DNA of 64,000 nucleotides from Kribbella sp. NBC_00382 (GCF_036067295.1 NZ_CP107954.1:5580001-5644000), one strand, 5' to 3'; shown: positions 33,867-42,682, numbered from the stretch's first letter. The notes: generated by a model from the letters alone, not told the origin. Numbers and translations: made by a program.

Positions 33867-33929
33867 CGTTACGGACGATTGCCGCTCCACCCTTGCGATG
33901 CCTATATCCTGGCCCCGGCAAGGAGCCGG

Positions 33930-33942
33930 TCACCTCGCGTGA
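33930..33942. promoter_or_regulatory. BldD-like box B upstream of the chain-length regulator
   Basis: TCACCTCGCGTGA matches seven of nine defined positions and lies within the perfect inverted repeat GGTCAC-CTCGC-GTGACC. It is 28 bases before the start codon. Confidence 0.3.
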
Positions 33943-33969
33943 CCAGTGTTGGGAAATTGGGGGACCGGA

Positions 33970-35616
33970 ATGGAACCGGGCACTGTCGTCTGGCGGGACA
34001 CCGCACAGTCACTGCTGAGGCACAAGTGGCTGATCATCGGATGTGTCCTGCTGGGGATCGGCGGCGCCGCCTTCTTCTCGCTGTCGCAGACCGTGCGCTG
34101 GACCGCGTCGAGCCAGGTGGTGATCGGGCCGGCCGTACCACCGGCCCTGGTCGGCAATCTGCCGACCGGCACGGACAAGACCGGCCCGCTCGGCCTTGAT
34201 CTGCCGGCCGAGACGCAGGCGCGGGTGATGGCCAGCCCGGCGATCCTGCGGGAGGTCGCCAAGTTCCTGCAGATGCCGACCACGGACGACTCGATCCAGT
34301 CGCTGGCGAGCGTGACCCGGGTCAAGGCGGTCACCGACAACGCCTACCTGATCACCATCGACGGCCCGACCGCCGAAGAGGCGGTCCGCCGGGCGAACGC
34401 GATCGCGCAGATCTACCTGGCGCAGCGCAGCCGGGAGGCCAAGAACCTGCTGGTCACGCTGGCCAGCCAGGCCACCGACCGGGCCAAGACCGCGAACGCC
34501 CAGTCGAAGAACCTGGTCACCCAGATCAACGAGGCGCAGGGGCGTGGCGACACGTCGGGCGCGAGTTCGCTGCGTGACCAACGGGTCGGCCTGGCCACCG
34601 AGGCTCGGCAGGCCGCTGACGAGGCAGCCGCGATGAACAAGGCGCTGACGGGTGTCGGCGCGAGCAGCACGCTCGTCACGCCGGCCACGACGGACACCGC
34701 GTCGTCGTCCCCGTTGGTAGCGCGCGACATCACCGTCGGCGCGATCCTCGGCCTCGTGCTCGGGTTCGGTCTGGCCTTGCTCAGCACGCATCTCAGCCCG
34801 TTCATCCTGACCCGCGACCAGGCTGCCCGCTCCGCCGGTGCGCCGGTCATCACCACGGCGATCGGCTTCCGGCGGTACCGGCTCGGTTTCCGGTTGCGGT
34901 TCTGGCTGCGGGCGACTCCACAGTTGCCGGCCGCGGAGACGATGGCGCTGGGCACCGAGGCGAGTGGCGCGCTGGCGCGGCGTGAGCTGAACCCGAAGGG
35001 CATTGGGGCCAGCGGCGCCGGTGCTCTGCTGGTCGTTTCTGCTTCGCCCAACAGGAATACCGCGGGGATCGCGCTGGCGATGGCCGAGGCGAGCGCGCGC
35101 GATGGTCGCGAGACGTTGCTGGTGCTGGCCGATCTGCGCAGTGCGCCGGTGCTTTCGCACGTGACCGACCACGAGGGTCTGAGCGACCTCGTCACGGAGC
35201 CGGCGCCGACTCGCGCGGTACGGGCTCGCAAGATGTTCCGGCCTGGCACAGTGGCCGACCTGTACGTCCTGCCTCCGGGGCTGAGCCACGACGAGTCGGC
35301 GCTCGCCGTCGCGCCGTCGCTGGTGCCCGGCATCGTGGCTGACCTGCCCCCGGGCTACTCGGTCGTCGTCCACGGACAGGCCTCTGTCGGCCGGCACGGG
35401 ATCTCGCCGCTGGCCTCTGCCGTCGATGCGTCGGTGGTGGTGGTACAGGTCGGTCAGGACAAGGAGACCGAGCTGAGCCGTCTCACGGCGGCCCTGAAGT
35501 TCGCGGGGGCGCCGGTGCTGGGCGTCGTACTGATCGGTGCTTCGAAGCACGACGAGACGCTGGGCATCCCGGCGAACTTCACCCCGGCCGAGACCTCCGC
35601 TCTGCCGCTGCGCTGA
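33970..35616 (+). CDS. Polysaccharide chain-length regulator (Wzz-like) with degenerate kinase domain
   Basis: The ATG at 33970 follows GGGGGACC; the earlier in-frame start at 33946 lacks a ribosome site. The 548-residue protein has TM helices near 17-40 and about 255-275. They enclose an extracytoplasmic Wzz-type domain with a coiled-coil stretch (SREAKNLLVTLASQATDRAKT). A cytoplasmic P-loop-like domain follows, resembling CpsD/BY-kinases, but the nucleotide motif reads SASPNRNTAGIAL and lacks the GKS/T Lys. It should set polymer length without kinase activity. The polymerase gene follows after ten bases. Confidence 0.82.
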   Translation: MEPGTVVWRDTAQSLLRHKWLIIGCVLLGIGGAAFFSLSQTVRWTASSQVVIGPAVPPALVGNLPTGTDKTGPLGLDLPAETQARVMASPAILREVAKFLQMPTTDDSIQSLASVTRVKAVTDNAYLITIDGPTAEEAVRRANAIAQIYLAQRSREAKNLLVTLASQATDRAKTANAQSKNLVTQINEAQGRGDTSGASSLRDQRVGLATEARQAADEAAAMNKALTGVGASSTLVTPATTDTASSSPLVARDITVGAILGLVLGFGLALLSTHLSPFILTRDQAARSAGAPVITTAIGFRRYRLGFRLRFWLRATPQLPAAETMALGTEASGALARRELNPKGIGASGAGALLVVSASPNRNTAGIALAMAEASARDGRETLLVLADLRSAPVLSHVTDHEGLSDLVTEPAPTRAVRARKMFRPGTVADLYVLPPGLSHDESALAVAPSLVPGIVADLPPGYSVVVHGQASVGRHGISPLASAVDASVVVVQVGQDKETELSRLTAALKFAGAPVLGVVLIGASKHDETLGIPANFTPAETSALPLR

Positions 35617-35626
35617 TGGGGCTGGG

Positions 35627-36922
35627 ATGACGCTGACGGCACCGCCGGTGCCGGGAACGGTCGAGGAGCCGGACAGCACCAAGGCGAGCTGGCTCTGGAT
35701 CGCCATGTGGTGCCTGCTGGTGCTCGGCGTGCAGCCCTGGTCCTCGCGCGCCGCGGCGCCACAGGGGTCGACGGGGTCGACCAACAGCCTGATGAAGGGT
35801 GTGCTGCTCGGCGGGATCTTCCTGATCTGTCTGGCGGCGACGAAGCCGGGGTTCCGGACCCGCTCGAGCCCGGCCACCACGATGTACGTGGTCTATGCGC
35901 TCTTCGCGACGGCGACGGCGTTCCTGCTCGCCGATCCGGGCGGCCCGCTGCTGCGGCTGGCGCGGCTGATGATCGGTCTGGTGCTGCTGCTGATGCTGTG
36001 GCGGCCGTTGATCCGGGTGCCGGAGCGGTTGATCCGCGCGCATCTGATCGCGCATCTGCTGCTGGCGCTGACGGTCGTGCTCAGCGTCATCTGGCGGCCG
36101 ACGGTGGCCTGGAGGCCGCTGACTTCGTTCGGTAGCGGCTACCGGCTGCAAGGCGTGCTGATCCCGATGCTGCCGCCGCGGGTCGGGGAGGTCGGCGCAC
36201 TCCTGCTGGGGTTGGCGATCATCGCGTTCTTCGCCCGCAAGCTGTCGTTCGTACCGGCCAGCGTGTTGATCGGCCTCGGCGTCGTACTCGTCGCTGCCAG
36301 CCGGACCCGGACGGCCGCGGCGGCGATCGCCGTCGGTCTGGTGCTGGCCTTGTTCCTGACGCGGAAGACCTGGTTCGCCCGGATCGCCTCGATCTCCGTA
36401 CCGGCCCTGATGGGGCTGGCGTTCCTGGTGGTTCCGACGCTGCACAACTGGTTGCTGCGCGGGCAGGGGACCAAGCAGATCAGCTCACTGAGCGGCCGGA
36501 CCACGAGCTGGCACTACGTGATCGACGAAGATGTCTCGCTGCAGACCGCCATCATCGGCCACGGCCTCGGCAACAAGCGCGTCCTGCTGCGTCGTGGCGA
36601 GGGCGACATCGACGTGATGGCGATCGACAACAGCTGGCTGAGCCTCTACTGGGAGACCGGCCTGCTGGCCGTCACCATCGTGGGGATCGCCTTCATCATC
36701 GCCTGGATCTCGGTCCTCCGAGCCCCTACGCCGTACGTGAAGGCCAGCGGCGCGTTGCTGCTCGGCTATGTCTCGGTGGCGTCGCTCAACGAGAGCGGCC
36801 TGTCCGACCTGAGCTCGATGACCCTGCACCTCCTGGTCGCCGCCGCGGTCTGCGACGCCGACCGGATGAGAGCCAGAGCCCATCCACCTCCACCGAAACC
36901 CCCCAAACAGCGCTGGGTCTAG
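35627..36922 (+). CDS. O-antigen ligase/polymerase-like membrane protein (Wzy)
   Basis: The ATG at 35627 lies ten bases after the previous stop. The 431-residue protein has about 10-12 hydrophobic helices and a large periplasmic loop. The loop carries the Wzy_C-like segment SGRTTSWHYVIDED, IIGHGLGNKRVLLRRGEG and DNSWLSLYWETGLLA. It most likely joins repeat units outside the membrane. It is convergent with the lipoprotein beta-helix gene. Confidence 0.85.
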   Translation: MTLTAPPVPGTVEEPDSTKASWLWIAMWCLLVLGVQPWSSRAAAPQGSTGSTNSLMKGVLLGGIFLICLAATKPGFRTRSSPATTMYVVYALFATATAFLLADPGGPLLRLARLMIGLVLLLMLWRPLIRVPERLIRAHLIAHLLLALTVVLSVIWRPTVAWRPLTSFGSGYRLQGVLIPMLPPRVGEVGALLLGLAIIAFFARKLSFVPASVLIGLGVVLVAASRTRTAAAAIAVGLVLALFLTRKTWFARIASISVPALMGLAFLVVPTLHNWLLRGQGTKQISSLSGRTTSWHYVIDEDVSLQTAIIGHGLGNKRVLLRRGEGDIDVMAIDNSWLSLYWETGLLAVTIVGIAFIIAWISVLRAPTPYVKASGALLLGYVSVASLNESGLSDLSSMTLHLLVAAAVCDADRMRARAHPPPPKPPKQRWV

Positions 36923-37002
36923 CCGCGGCGACACCCAGCCCCGCCACCTGCTCCGGCTGGCGCCGCACCCGGCAACAGCGCTCGCCGGCCGCCGGTGTGC
37001 TC

Positions 37003-38541
37003 TCAGCTGGAGACGCTGTCCTTGTCGAAGCCGGCGGCCTGCCACTGCTCCCAAGTCATCGTCGCGCCGCGGTAGGCGAACCGCTCAGCCTGCCGATCGC
37101 CGATCCGGTAGCTGTTCCGGCTGAACCGGATCGCACCGTCCGCGGCCGGCGACTCCTTGTTCTCCACCACACCGGTGCTGGCGGACTTCTCGTCCATCAC
37201 CACCTGGTTCGCCTCGATCAGCACGTCCTTCAGCACGTACTGCCCGCGCGGCCCGTCGCCCCGGGTCCGCGACTGGATCGCGATCCCGTTGCGGTTGTCC
37301 TTGATCAGGTTGCCCACCACGGTCACCCCGGCGGACGTGTTCACGTTGATCCCGCCGCCGTCCCACAGGCTCGGCCCCGACCCGCGCCCGGTCCCGAACC
37401 CGTTGCCCTCGACAACATTCTCCGAGATCTCCGCCTGGTAGCTGATCTCGTACCGGATCCCGTCGGCCGCGTTGTCCCGGATCCGGTTCCCGACGATCTT
37501 CCGGTCGTACTCCGCGATGTCGCTCCACATCCCGATCCCACGGTTCGCCACGATGTCGTTGCCCGACACCTCACCGGACGACCGCGTCGACTTGATCCCG
37601 CCCGACTCCCAGTCGGCGATCCAGAACCCATCGGTGTTGTTGCGCGTCACCAGATTCCCGGTCAGCTTCACGTCGGCCGAGTGGTACTGCCCGATCCCGA
37701 GCTGCCCGTTGTCGGCCACGGTGTTGGCACTGACCGTCGCCCGGTCGCCCTCGATCACCATCACCCCGACCGCATGGTTCCAGCGCACCTCGTTGGCGAC
37801 CACCTTCCAGCCGGTACCAACCTGCAGCGCACCACCTTGCGGCAGACTCGCGAAGTGCTCGATCGTCAGCCCGCGGACAGTCACATCCTGCGCGGACACC
37901 TCGATCGCCGTCCGCGTCCGCGACATCTCCACGTCTTTCCCGGCCGGATCGTCAGCCAGGTAAAGGGCATTGGCCTGATAGTCGCCGTAGAAGGTGCCGG
38001 CTTTGAGCTCGTCGAGACTCATCACCCGCGTCAGATGCACGCCGCCGACGAAGACCTGCTCGCCGAGCTGGCAAGGATTGGTCTTCTCGTCCTCGCACTT
38101 GCCCTTCAACTTGTACTGCGCGGGCAACACGTTCCGTGCCACCCACTGTCCGTCGGCGGGCTGCCATTGGCTCAGTTGCACCGACCCGGTCAGGACCGCG
38201 CCTTCGCTGCTGGCCAACGTCGATCCGTCCGTCGGCCGGATCGCCCGCGCGATGCGATGCAGCCCCTTGCTGAAGCAGAAGGTCTTGCCGCCGGGACTGG
38301 CGTCGATCACCTGCTGCGGATCTGTGCCGACCGGGATCGCCACCCCGACGCACTTGGCCTTCGCAGCCGCCGGCCCGGTCGGTCCGAGCTTGATGCTCGC
38401 TGCCGCCGGAGCACCCGTCGGCACTGCGACGGTCGGCTGACCCGGGTCCGGATCCGGTGACGCTGCCTTGTCGTCGGTACATCCAGCCAGCAAGAAGACG
38501 GCAAGCACAACACCACTCGCCGACCTGAACCCGCGTCCCAT
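37003..38541 (-). CDS. Lipoprotein with right-handed beta-helix domain (paralog 1)
   Basis: ATG 38541 follows GGGGGAATTG and gives a lipoprotein signal with lipobox LLAGC, so the 512-residue protein should be membrane-anchored outside. After a Pro/Asp linker comes a shared N-terminal module (GKTFCFSKGLHRIARAIRP, CEDEKTNPCQLGEQVFV). Parallel beta-helix turns follow from about residue 200, with VTVRGLTIEHFAS, NTDGFWIADWESGGIKS, ADGIRYEIS and WDGGGINVNTS. The fold is shared by polysaccharide lyases, epimerases and sulfatase-like proteins, but no family-specific catalytic site is recognised. Two paralogs lie at 44209 and 46203. Confidence 0.85.
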   Translation of the reverse strand: MGRGFRSASGVVLAVFLLAGCTDDKAASPDPDPGQPTVAVPTGAPAAASIKLGPTGPAAAKAKCVGVAIPVGTDPQQVIDASPGGKTFCFSKGLHRIARAIRPTDGSTLASSEGAVLTGSVQLSQWQPADGQWVARNVLPAQYKLKGKCEDEKTNPCQLGEQVFVGGVHLTRVMSLDELKAGTFYGDYQANALYLADDPAGKDVEMSRTRTAIEVSAQDVTVRGLTIEHFASLPQGGALQVGTGWKVVANEVRWNHAVGVMVIEGDRATVSANTVADNGQLGIGQYHSADVKLTGNLVTRNNTDGFWIADWESGGIKSTRSSGEVSGNDIVANRGIGMWSDIAEYDRKIVGNRIRDNAADGIRYEISYQAEISENVVEGNGFGTGRGSGPSLWDGGGINVNTSAGVTVVGNLIKDNRNGIAIQSRTRGDGPRGQYVLKDVLIEANQVVMDEKSASTGVVENKESPAADGAIRFSRNSYRIGDRQAERFAYRGATMTWEQWQAAGFDKDSVSS

Positions 38542-38588
38542 CAATTCCCCCACACCCAGCCGACCCCAGAAGTTGCCCAACTATAGGT

Positions 38589-39071
38589 TCACCACGGATC
38601 GGGCAGTCCCGCGCCCGTGGTGATCAAGCTGTGCAGACTGCCGTTGACGTAATGCCGCCAGGCCGTCGAGCACGCCCCGAAGCACTCGACCTCGGGCACC
38701 AACCCGAGGTGGGTGAACCGGAGCTCGGCACCCGTGACGGCCGCGTGCCCAGGACCTCGTGGATCGGAACCGCTGCCGTCTGCTTCCGGCGTGATGTCGA
38801 AGACGATCTGGCTGCCGGTCCACTCGCTCGGCTCGGAAACGAACGCCAGCTTGCTGTCAACGACCTGCCAGACCACGCGACGCCCCGGCTCGAGCTCGAC
38901 GACGCGCTGCAGGCTGAAGTGCTGGGGGAGATGCCGGTACGCGAACTCGGCGCCGACCTCGTCCGGTCGCCCCTCGATCTCACCGGTCCACCAGGCGCCG
39001 ACGTTCAGGACGGCGGCGTAGACCTCCTCCGCGGACTGCGGAACGGTGAAGGTCGTCGAATAGTCAGCCAT
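38589..39071 (-). CDS. SRPBCC (AHSA1-like) ligand-binding domain protein
   Basis: The ATG at 39071 follows AAGAGGGGATCACC. The 160-residue protein has the START/AHSA1 helix-grip pattern: TTFTVPQSAEEVYAAV, a central AYRHLPQHFSLQRVVELEPG, and WRHYVNGSLHSLIT near the C terminus. Such proteins bind small hydrophobic ligands and are often paired with an ArsR regulator, which is not present here. Two 17-base palindromes upstream suggest its own control. Confidence 0.85.
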   Translation of the reverse strand: MADYSTTFTVPQSAEEVYAAVLNVGAWWTGEIEGRPDEVGAEFAYRHLPQHFSLQRVVELEPGRRVVWQVVDSKLAFVSEPSEWTGSQIVFDITPEADGSGSDPRGPGHAAVTGAELRFTHLGLVPEVECFGACSTAWRHYVNGSLHSLITTGAGLPDPW

Positions 39072-39087
39072 GGTGATCCCCTCTTTC

Positions 39088-39104
39088 TGCAACAATTGGT
39101 TGCA
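39088..39104. promoter_or_regulatory. 17-base palindrome A upstream of the SRPBCC gene
   Basis: TGCAACAATTGGTTGCA has perfect TGCAAC/GTTGCA arms. It lies 17 bases before the leftward SRPBCC start and could cover the transcription start. It may bind the nearby LacI protein or an unlinked ArsR-type regulator. Confidence 0.5.
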
Positions 39105-39131
39105 TGAGAGTAGATCAGCTCTGACAGGATA

Positions 39132-39148
39132 TGCAACCATCGATTGCA
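39132..39148. promoter_or_regulatory. 17-base palindrome B upstream of the SRPBCC gene
   Basis: TGCAACCATCGATTGCA shares its TGCAACCA half with palindrome A read on the other strand. The centres are 44 bases apart, about four helical turns, which allows cooperative binding. The site lies just past the uxaC stop. Confidence 0.5.
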
Positions 39149-39162
39149 GATGCCGCGAAGAG

Positions 39163-40569
39163 TCAGCGTACGTACGTGGTGCGGGCGAGGTTGTAGGCGA
39201 GGTCTTGGGCCACCTGGAAGGCGTCGTCTTCCTCCAGGCGGTGTTCGACGACCAGCTTGGCCAGGTAGCCGGCGTCGATGCGGCGGGACAGGTCGTGGCG
39301 GGCGGGGATGGAGAGGAAGGCGCGGGTGTCGTCGACGAAGCCGGAGGTGTTGTAGAAGCCGGCCGTCTCGGTCACGAGGTCCCGGAACCGCCGCATGCCG
39401 TCGGGGCTGTCGAGGAACCACCAAGGTGCCCCCAGCCGCACCGACGGGTAGACGCCGGCGATCGGCGCAAGCTCGCGCGAGTACGCCGTCTCGTCGACGG
39501 TGAACAGCACCAGCCGGAACCCCTCGACATGCCCGAACCTCTCCAGCAGCGGCCGCAGCGATCGCGTGAACTCGGTAGCCACCGGGATGTCATGCCCTTG
39601 GTCCGGCCCGTACATCCCATGGATCTCCGAGTGATGATCGCGTAGGACGCCCGGATGGAGCTGCATCACCAGCCCGTCTTCAGCCGACATCGCCGCCATC
39701 TGGAACAACATGTGCCCAGCAAACGCAGCCGCGTCCTCAGCGGACACCTCGCCCTTTAGTGCCGACTCGTAGATCCGCGCGGCCGCCGACTCGTCGAGGG
39801 GCGTCGCAGCCGCGCTCAAGTGCCCGTGGTCGGTCGCCAGCGCCCCAGCCGCGATGAACGCCTGCCGCCGTTGCCGCAGCGCGTCCAGATACCCGGCGTA
39901 CGACGAAGTGTCGACCTCTGCCCGTACGCCGAGGTCGCGCGCGAGCTGACCCCAGCCCGGCCGGTCGAGGTGGACGACCGCATCGGGCCGGAACGTCGGG
40001 ATCACGCGACCCGGGAGGTCGGCCGCAAGCTTCGCGTGGTGCGCCAGATCGTCGCTGGCCGCATCCGTGGTGGAGATGACCTCGATCCTGAAGCGGTCGA
40101 GCAGCGCGCGCGGCCGGAACTCAGGCTCGGCCAGCCGTGCCGAGATCTCGTCGTACAACTCGTCAGCGGTCTCCGCCGACGGTGCGACCTTCAGCCCGAG
40201 CACCTCGGCGAACTCGTGCTCCAGCCAGTACCGGCTCGGAGTACCGAGGAACAGGTGCCAGTGCGAGCAGAACTCCCGCCAGATATCGCGCGGCTCCGCA
40301 GTCCGTACGCTGTCGCGCCGCGGCAGCCCGAGTCGGTCGGGGGAGACGCCCTGGGAGACCAGCATCCGGGTGACGTAGTGATCCGGCACCACCAGCAGGT
40401 CGGCCGGGTTGCCGAAGGCCTCGTCGGTCGCGAACAGCCCGGCGTCGACATGCCCGTGGAAGCAGAGCAGCGGCAGGTCTTTGGTGGACGCGTGGATCCG
40501 GCGGGCCACCTCACGTGCCTCGCCAGCGGGCAGGGCGCGGTCCGGGTGAGGTTGCAGGGCCTTCGGCAT
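39163..40569 (-). CDS. uxaC: Glucuronate/galacturonate isomerase
   Basis: The ATG at 40569 follows GGAGGACTC. The 468-residue enzyme of the amidohydrolase-like UxaC family isomerises D-glucuronate to D-fructuronate (or galacturonate to tagaturonate). Conserved elements are LPLLCFHGHVDAGLFA, PDHYVTRML, the ISTTDAASDDL strand, and MQLHPGVLRDHH with PWWFLDSPDGMRRF. It is divergent from the LacI gene, with an operator in the spacer of its promoter. Its partners downstream in the pathway are the reductase and kinase genes. Confidence 0.95.
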   Translation of the reverse strand: MPKALQPHPDRALPAGEAREVARRIHASTKDLPLLCFHGHVDAGLFATDEAFGNPADLLVVPDHYVTRMLVSQGVSPDRLGLPRRDSVRTAEPRDIWREFCSHWHLFLGTPSRYWLEHEFAEVLGLKVAPSAETADELYDEISARLAEPEFRPRALLDRFRIEVISTTDAASDDLAHHAKLAADLPGRVIPTFRPDAVVHLDRPGWGQLARDLGVRAEVDTSSYAGYLDALRQRRQAFIAAGALATDHGHLSAAATPLDESAAARIYESALKGEVSAEDAAAFAGHMLFQMAAMSAEDGLVMQLHPGVLRDHHSEIHGMYGPDQGHDIPVATEFTRSLRPLLERFGHVEGFRLVLFTVDETAYSRELAPIAGVYPSVRLGAPWWFLDSPDGMRRFRDLVTETAGFYNTSGFVDDTRAFLSIPARHDLSRRIDAGYLAKLVVEHRLEEDDAFQVAQDLAYNLARTTYVR

Positions 40570-40612
40570 GAGTCCTCCGGGAGAGTCGGGCTGCAACAAA
40601 CTTTGAAAAGCA

Positions 40613-40637
40613 TTGCAGCCGGTGCAACGCAGGTCAA
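40613..40637 (-). promoter_or_regulatory. uxaC promoter with LacI-type operator in the spacer
   Basis: On the minus strand TTGACC (40632-40637) serves as a -35 element. AATGCT lies about 17 bases further on as a weak -10. The dyad TTGCA-CCGGC-TGCAA (40613-40627) fills the gap. This is where a LacI-family repressor would block RNA polymerase. Confidence 0.55.
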
Positions 40638-40678
40638 CAAGGGGAAATGCTGATGAACGTGAGGGAAGTGGAGCCAGC

Positions 40679-40707
40679 TTGACACAGGATTGCAACCGAT
40701 TGCAGAC
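40679..40707 (+). promoter_or_regulatory. lacI-family gene promoter with cre-like operator
   Basis: TTGACA (40679-40684) and a weak -10 GCAGAC (40702-40707) are 17 bases apart. The perfect 14-base palindrome TGCAACCGATTGCA (40691-40704) lies between them. It agrees fully with the LacI/CcpA-type consensus TGnAAnCGnTTnCA, indicating autoregulation. Confidence 0.7.
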
Positions 40708-40742
40708 TCAGTCCACGGCCCGAGACCCCGCGGAGGTGGCAG

Positions 40743-41738
40743 ATGCCGGCGACCATTCGCGACGTGGCCCGACTGGCCGGAGTGTCGCCGTCGACCGTGT
40801 CCCGCGCGCTCTCGCTGCCGGACGTGGTGAGCGCCGCGACCCGTAACCGGGTGCAGCAGGCCGCCGCGCAGCTCGGGTATCAGCCCAACAAGGCCGCGCG
40901 TGGCCTGATCACCGGCCGGACCGGCAACATCGGCCTGGTCGTCCCGGACCTGGCGAACCCGTTCTTCCCGAGTGTGGTGAAGGGGGTGCAGGCCCGGGCC
41001 CGGTCCAACGACCTCGCTGTCTTCCTCGCGGACACCGACGAGGACGCCACCGCCGAGGTCGGACTGGTGCACGCCTTGGCCAAGCAGGTCGACGGGCTGA
41101 TCCTGTGCTCGCCCCGGGCGGGCGACGACGAACTGATCGCGGTGGCCCAGGAAACGAACGTCGTCCTGGTGAACCGGCTGGTCGAAGGAGTTCCCGCCGT
41201 TACCTTCGACAACGGTGGCGGGATGCGGCAGGCGATCGCCCATCTCGCCGCGCTCGGCCATCGCAGGATCGCCTGGGTCGGCGGGCCGGCCACGTCGTGG
41301 TCGAATTCGCAGCGCTTCATCGGACTGCACGCCGCAGCGGTGGACTGCGGGGTGGAGCTGGTCCCTGCCGGGCAGTTCGCGCCGACGTACGAGGGTGGCG
41401 TGGCTGCCGCGGACCAGGCGGTCGCGACAGGGGCGACTGCCGTGGTGACTTACAACGACCTGGTGGCGATCGGGTTGCTGGCGCGGTTGCACGCTCGCGG
41501 GATCGACGTACCGGGAGAGGTGAGTGTGCTCGGTATCGACGACATCGCGATGGCAGGCATGTCGCGGCCGGCGCTGACCACGGTACGGCTGCCCAAGCAG
41601 AAGGCCGGTGAGCTCGCCGTCGAACTGCTGCTGGAGCTCCTCAACAACCCGAACGAAGACCCCGACGCAAGCCCCGGTCGCCGTGTTCTGCCGGGTGAGC
41701 TGATGGTCCGGGACTCCACCGGCGTGAGAAGGGCGTAG
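40743..41738 (+). CDS. LacI-family transcriptional regulator of uronate genes
   Basis: The ATG at 40743 has GGAGGTGGC upstream. The 331-residue protein has the N-terminal LacI HTH (TIRDVARLAGVSPSTVSRAL at about 3-22), a hinge helix near 45-55 (NKAARGLITGRTG) and a periplasmic-binding-like sensor domain with VLGIDDIAMAGMSRPALTTV. The effector is probably a hexuronate or 2-keto-3-deoxygluconate. It opens an operon with the kinase and reductase and faces uxaC. Confidence 0.93.
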   Translation: MPATIRDVARLAGVSPSTVSRALSLPDVVSAATRNRVQQAAAQLGYQPNKAARGLITGRTGNIGLVVPDLANPFFPSVVKGVQARARSNDLAVFLADTDEDATAEVGLVHALAKQVDGLILCSPRAGDDELIAVAQETNVVLVNRLVEGVPAVTFDNGGGMRQAIAHLAALGHRRIAWVGGPATSWSNSQRFIGLHAAAVDCGVELVPAGQFAPTYEGGVAAADQAVATGATAVVTYNDLVAIGLLARLHARGIDVPGEVSVLGIDDIAMAGMSRPALTTVRLPKQKAGELAVELLLELLNNPNEDPDASPGRRVLPGELMVRDSTGVRRA

Positions 41739-41740
41739 CC

Positions 41741-42682
41741 ATGGCGATTCCCGACGTACTCGTGATCGGCGAGATCCTCGTCGAGCTGAGCTCCACCGAG
41801 CCGCTCGACGCCGGCACCGCGCTGACCCTCAACTTCTCCGGCGACGCGCTCAACGCGGCGGCTGCGGCGGCCGCGGCGGGTGCGCACACGGCGTTGCTCG
41901 CACGGGTGCCCGACGACGAGCTGGGTGACCGGCTGCTCGAAAGAGTGGTTGCTCTGGGCATCGATACGTCGCAGGTCCTGCGAGTGGCCGGCCAGCACGG
42001 TCTGTACTTGCAGCATGCTGATCCGTCCGGGGCGCGCGAGTTCACGTACGTACGCCGGGGGAGCGCCGGCTCAGGATTGGGTCCCGGTGATCTGCCGCTC
42101 GACCTCGTTGCCAAGGCGGGCGCGGTGCTGGCGAGTGGAATCGCCTGCGCCATCTCCCCACTGTCGGCGAAGGCGGTGCGGGTCGCAGCCTCCACCTCGC
42201 GCTGCTTCGTCTACGACTCCAACTGGCGACCGCGCCTGGTCAGTGCAGCCGGCGCAGGCGATCACCTGCGGGCACTCGCGCAGTACACGCGACTCGTCAC
42301 CCCTGGCTGGCCAAGCGAGGCGCAGCTGGTCACCGATGCGACGGACCCGGTCGCGGCTTGTGCGGCGATCAGAGCACTCGGCGTTGACGCAGTCGCGCTG
42401 ACTCGCGGCGCCGACGGGGTGCTGCTGGACGATGGCGGCCGGATCGTTGAGGTACCGGTGATACCGGCGCCTGCGGTTGTCGATCAGACCGGCGCGGGCG
42501 ACTCGTTCGCCGGCACGGTGACTGCGCGGCTCGCGCTCGGGGATGCGTTGGAGGAGGCGGTTCGGCTCGGTGTCGCGGCGGCCTCGCTCTCGGTCAGCGG
42601 CCTCGGCGGTACCGGCCACGTGGCAACCCTGGAAGAGATCCGCGCCCACGCAGCCAACGGAACAGCGGAGGTATCTGCATGA
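41741..42682 (+). CDS. PfkB-family sugar kinase, probably 2-keto-3-deoxygluconate kinase
   Basis: The 313-residue ribokinase-type protein starts two bases after the regulator stop. It has the N-terminal GEILVELSS, a substrate loop FSGDALNAAAAAAAAGA, and the C-terminal signature DQTGAGDSFAGT with the catalytic Asp. Its place among uronate genes makes 2-keto-3-deoxygluconate the likely substrate, though family members differ in specificity. Its stop overlaps the reductase start (ATGA). Confidence 0.85.
   Translation: MAIPDVLVIGEILVELSSTEPLDAGTALTLNFSGDALNAAAAAAAAGAHTALLARVPDDELGDRLLERVVALGIDTSQVLRVAGQHGLYLQHADPSGAREFTYVRRGSAGSGLGPGDLPLDLVAKAGAVLASGIACAISPLSAKAVRVAASTSRCFVYDSNWRPRLVSAAGAGDHLRALAQYTRLVTPGWPSEAQLVTDATDPVAACAAIRALGVDAVALTRGADGVLLDDGGRIVEVPVIPAPAVVDQTGAGDSFAGTVTARLALGDALEEAVRLGVAAASLSVSGLGGTGHVATLEEIRAHAANGTAEVSA

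Larger units (their letters stand above)
33694..33969. promoter_or_regulatory. Divergent promoter region, secreted paralog 4 / chain-length regulator
   Basis: This 276-base gap holds both promoters. It contains two BldD-like boxes (33854-33866 and 33930-33942). Close to the leftward start are a GGCGCC-type hairpin (about 33718-33733) and a C6 tract (33704-33709), which is G6 in the leftward transcript. It has no gene. Confidence 0.5.
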
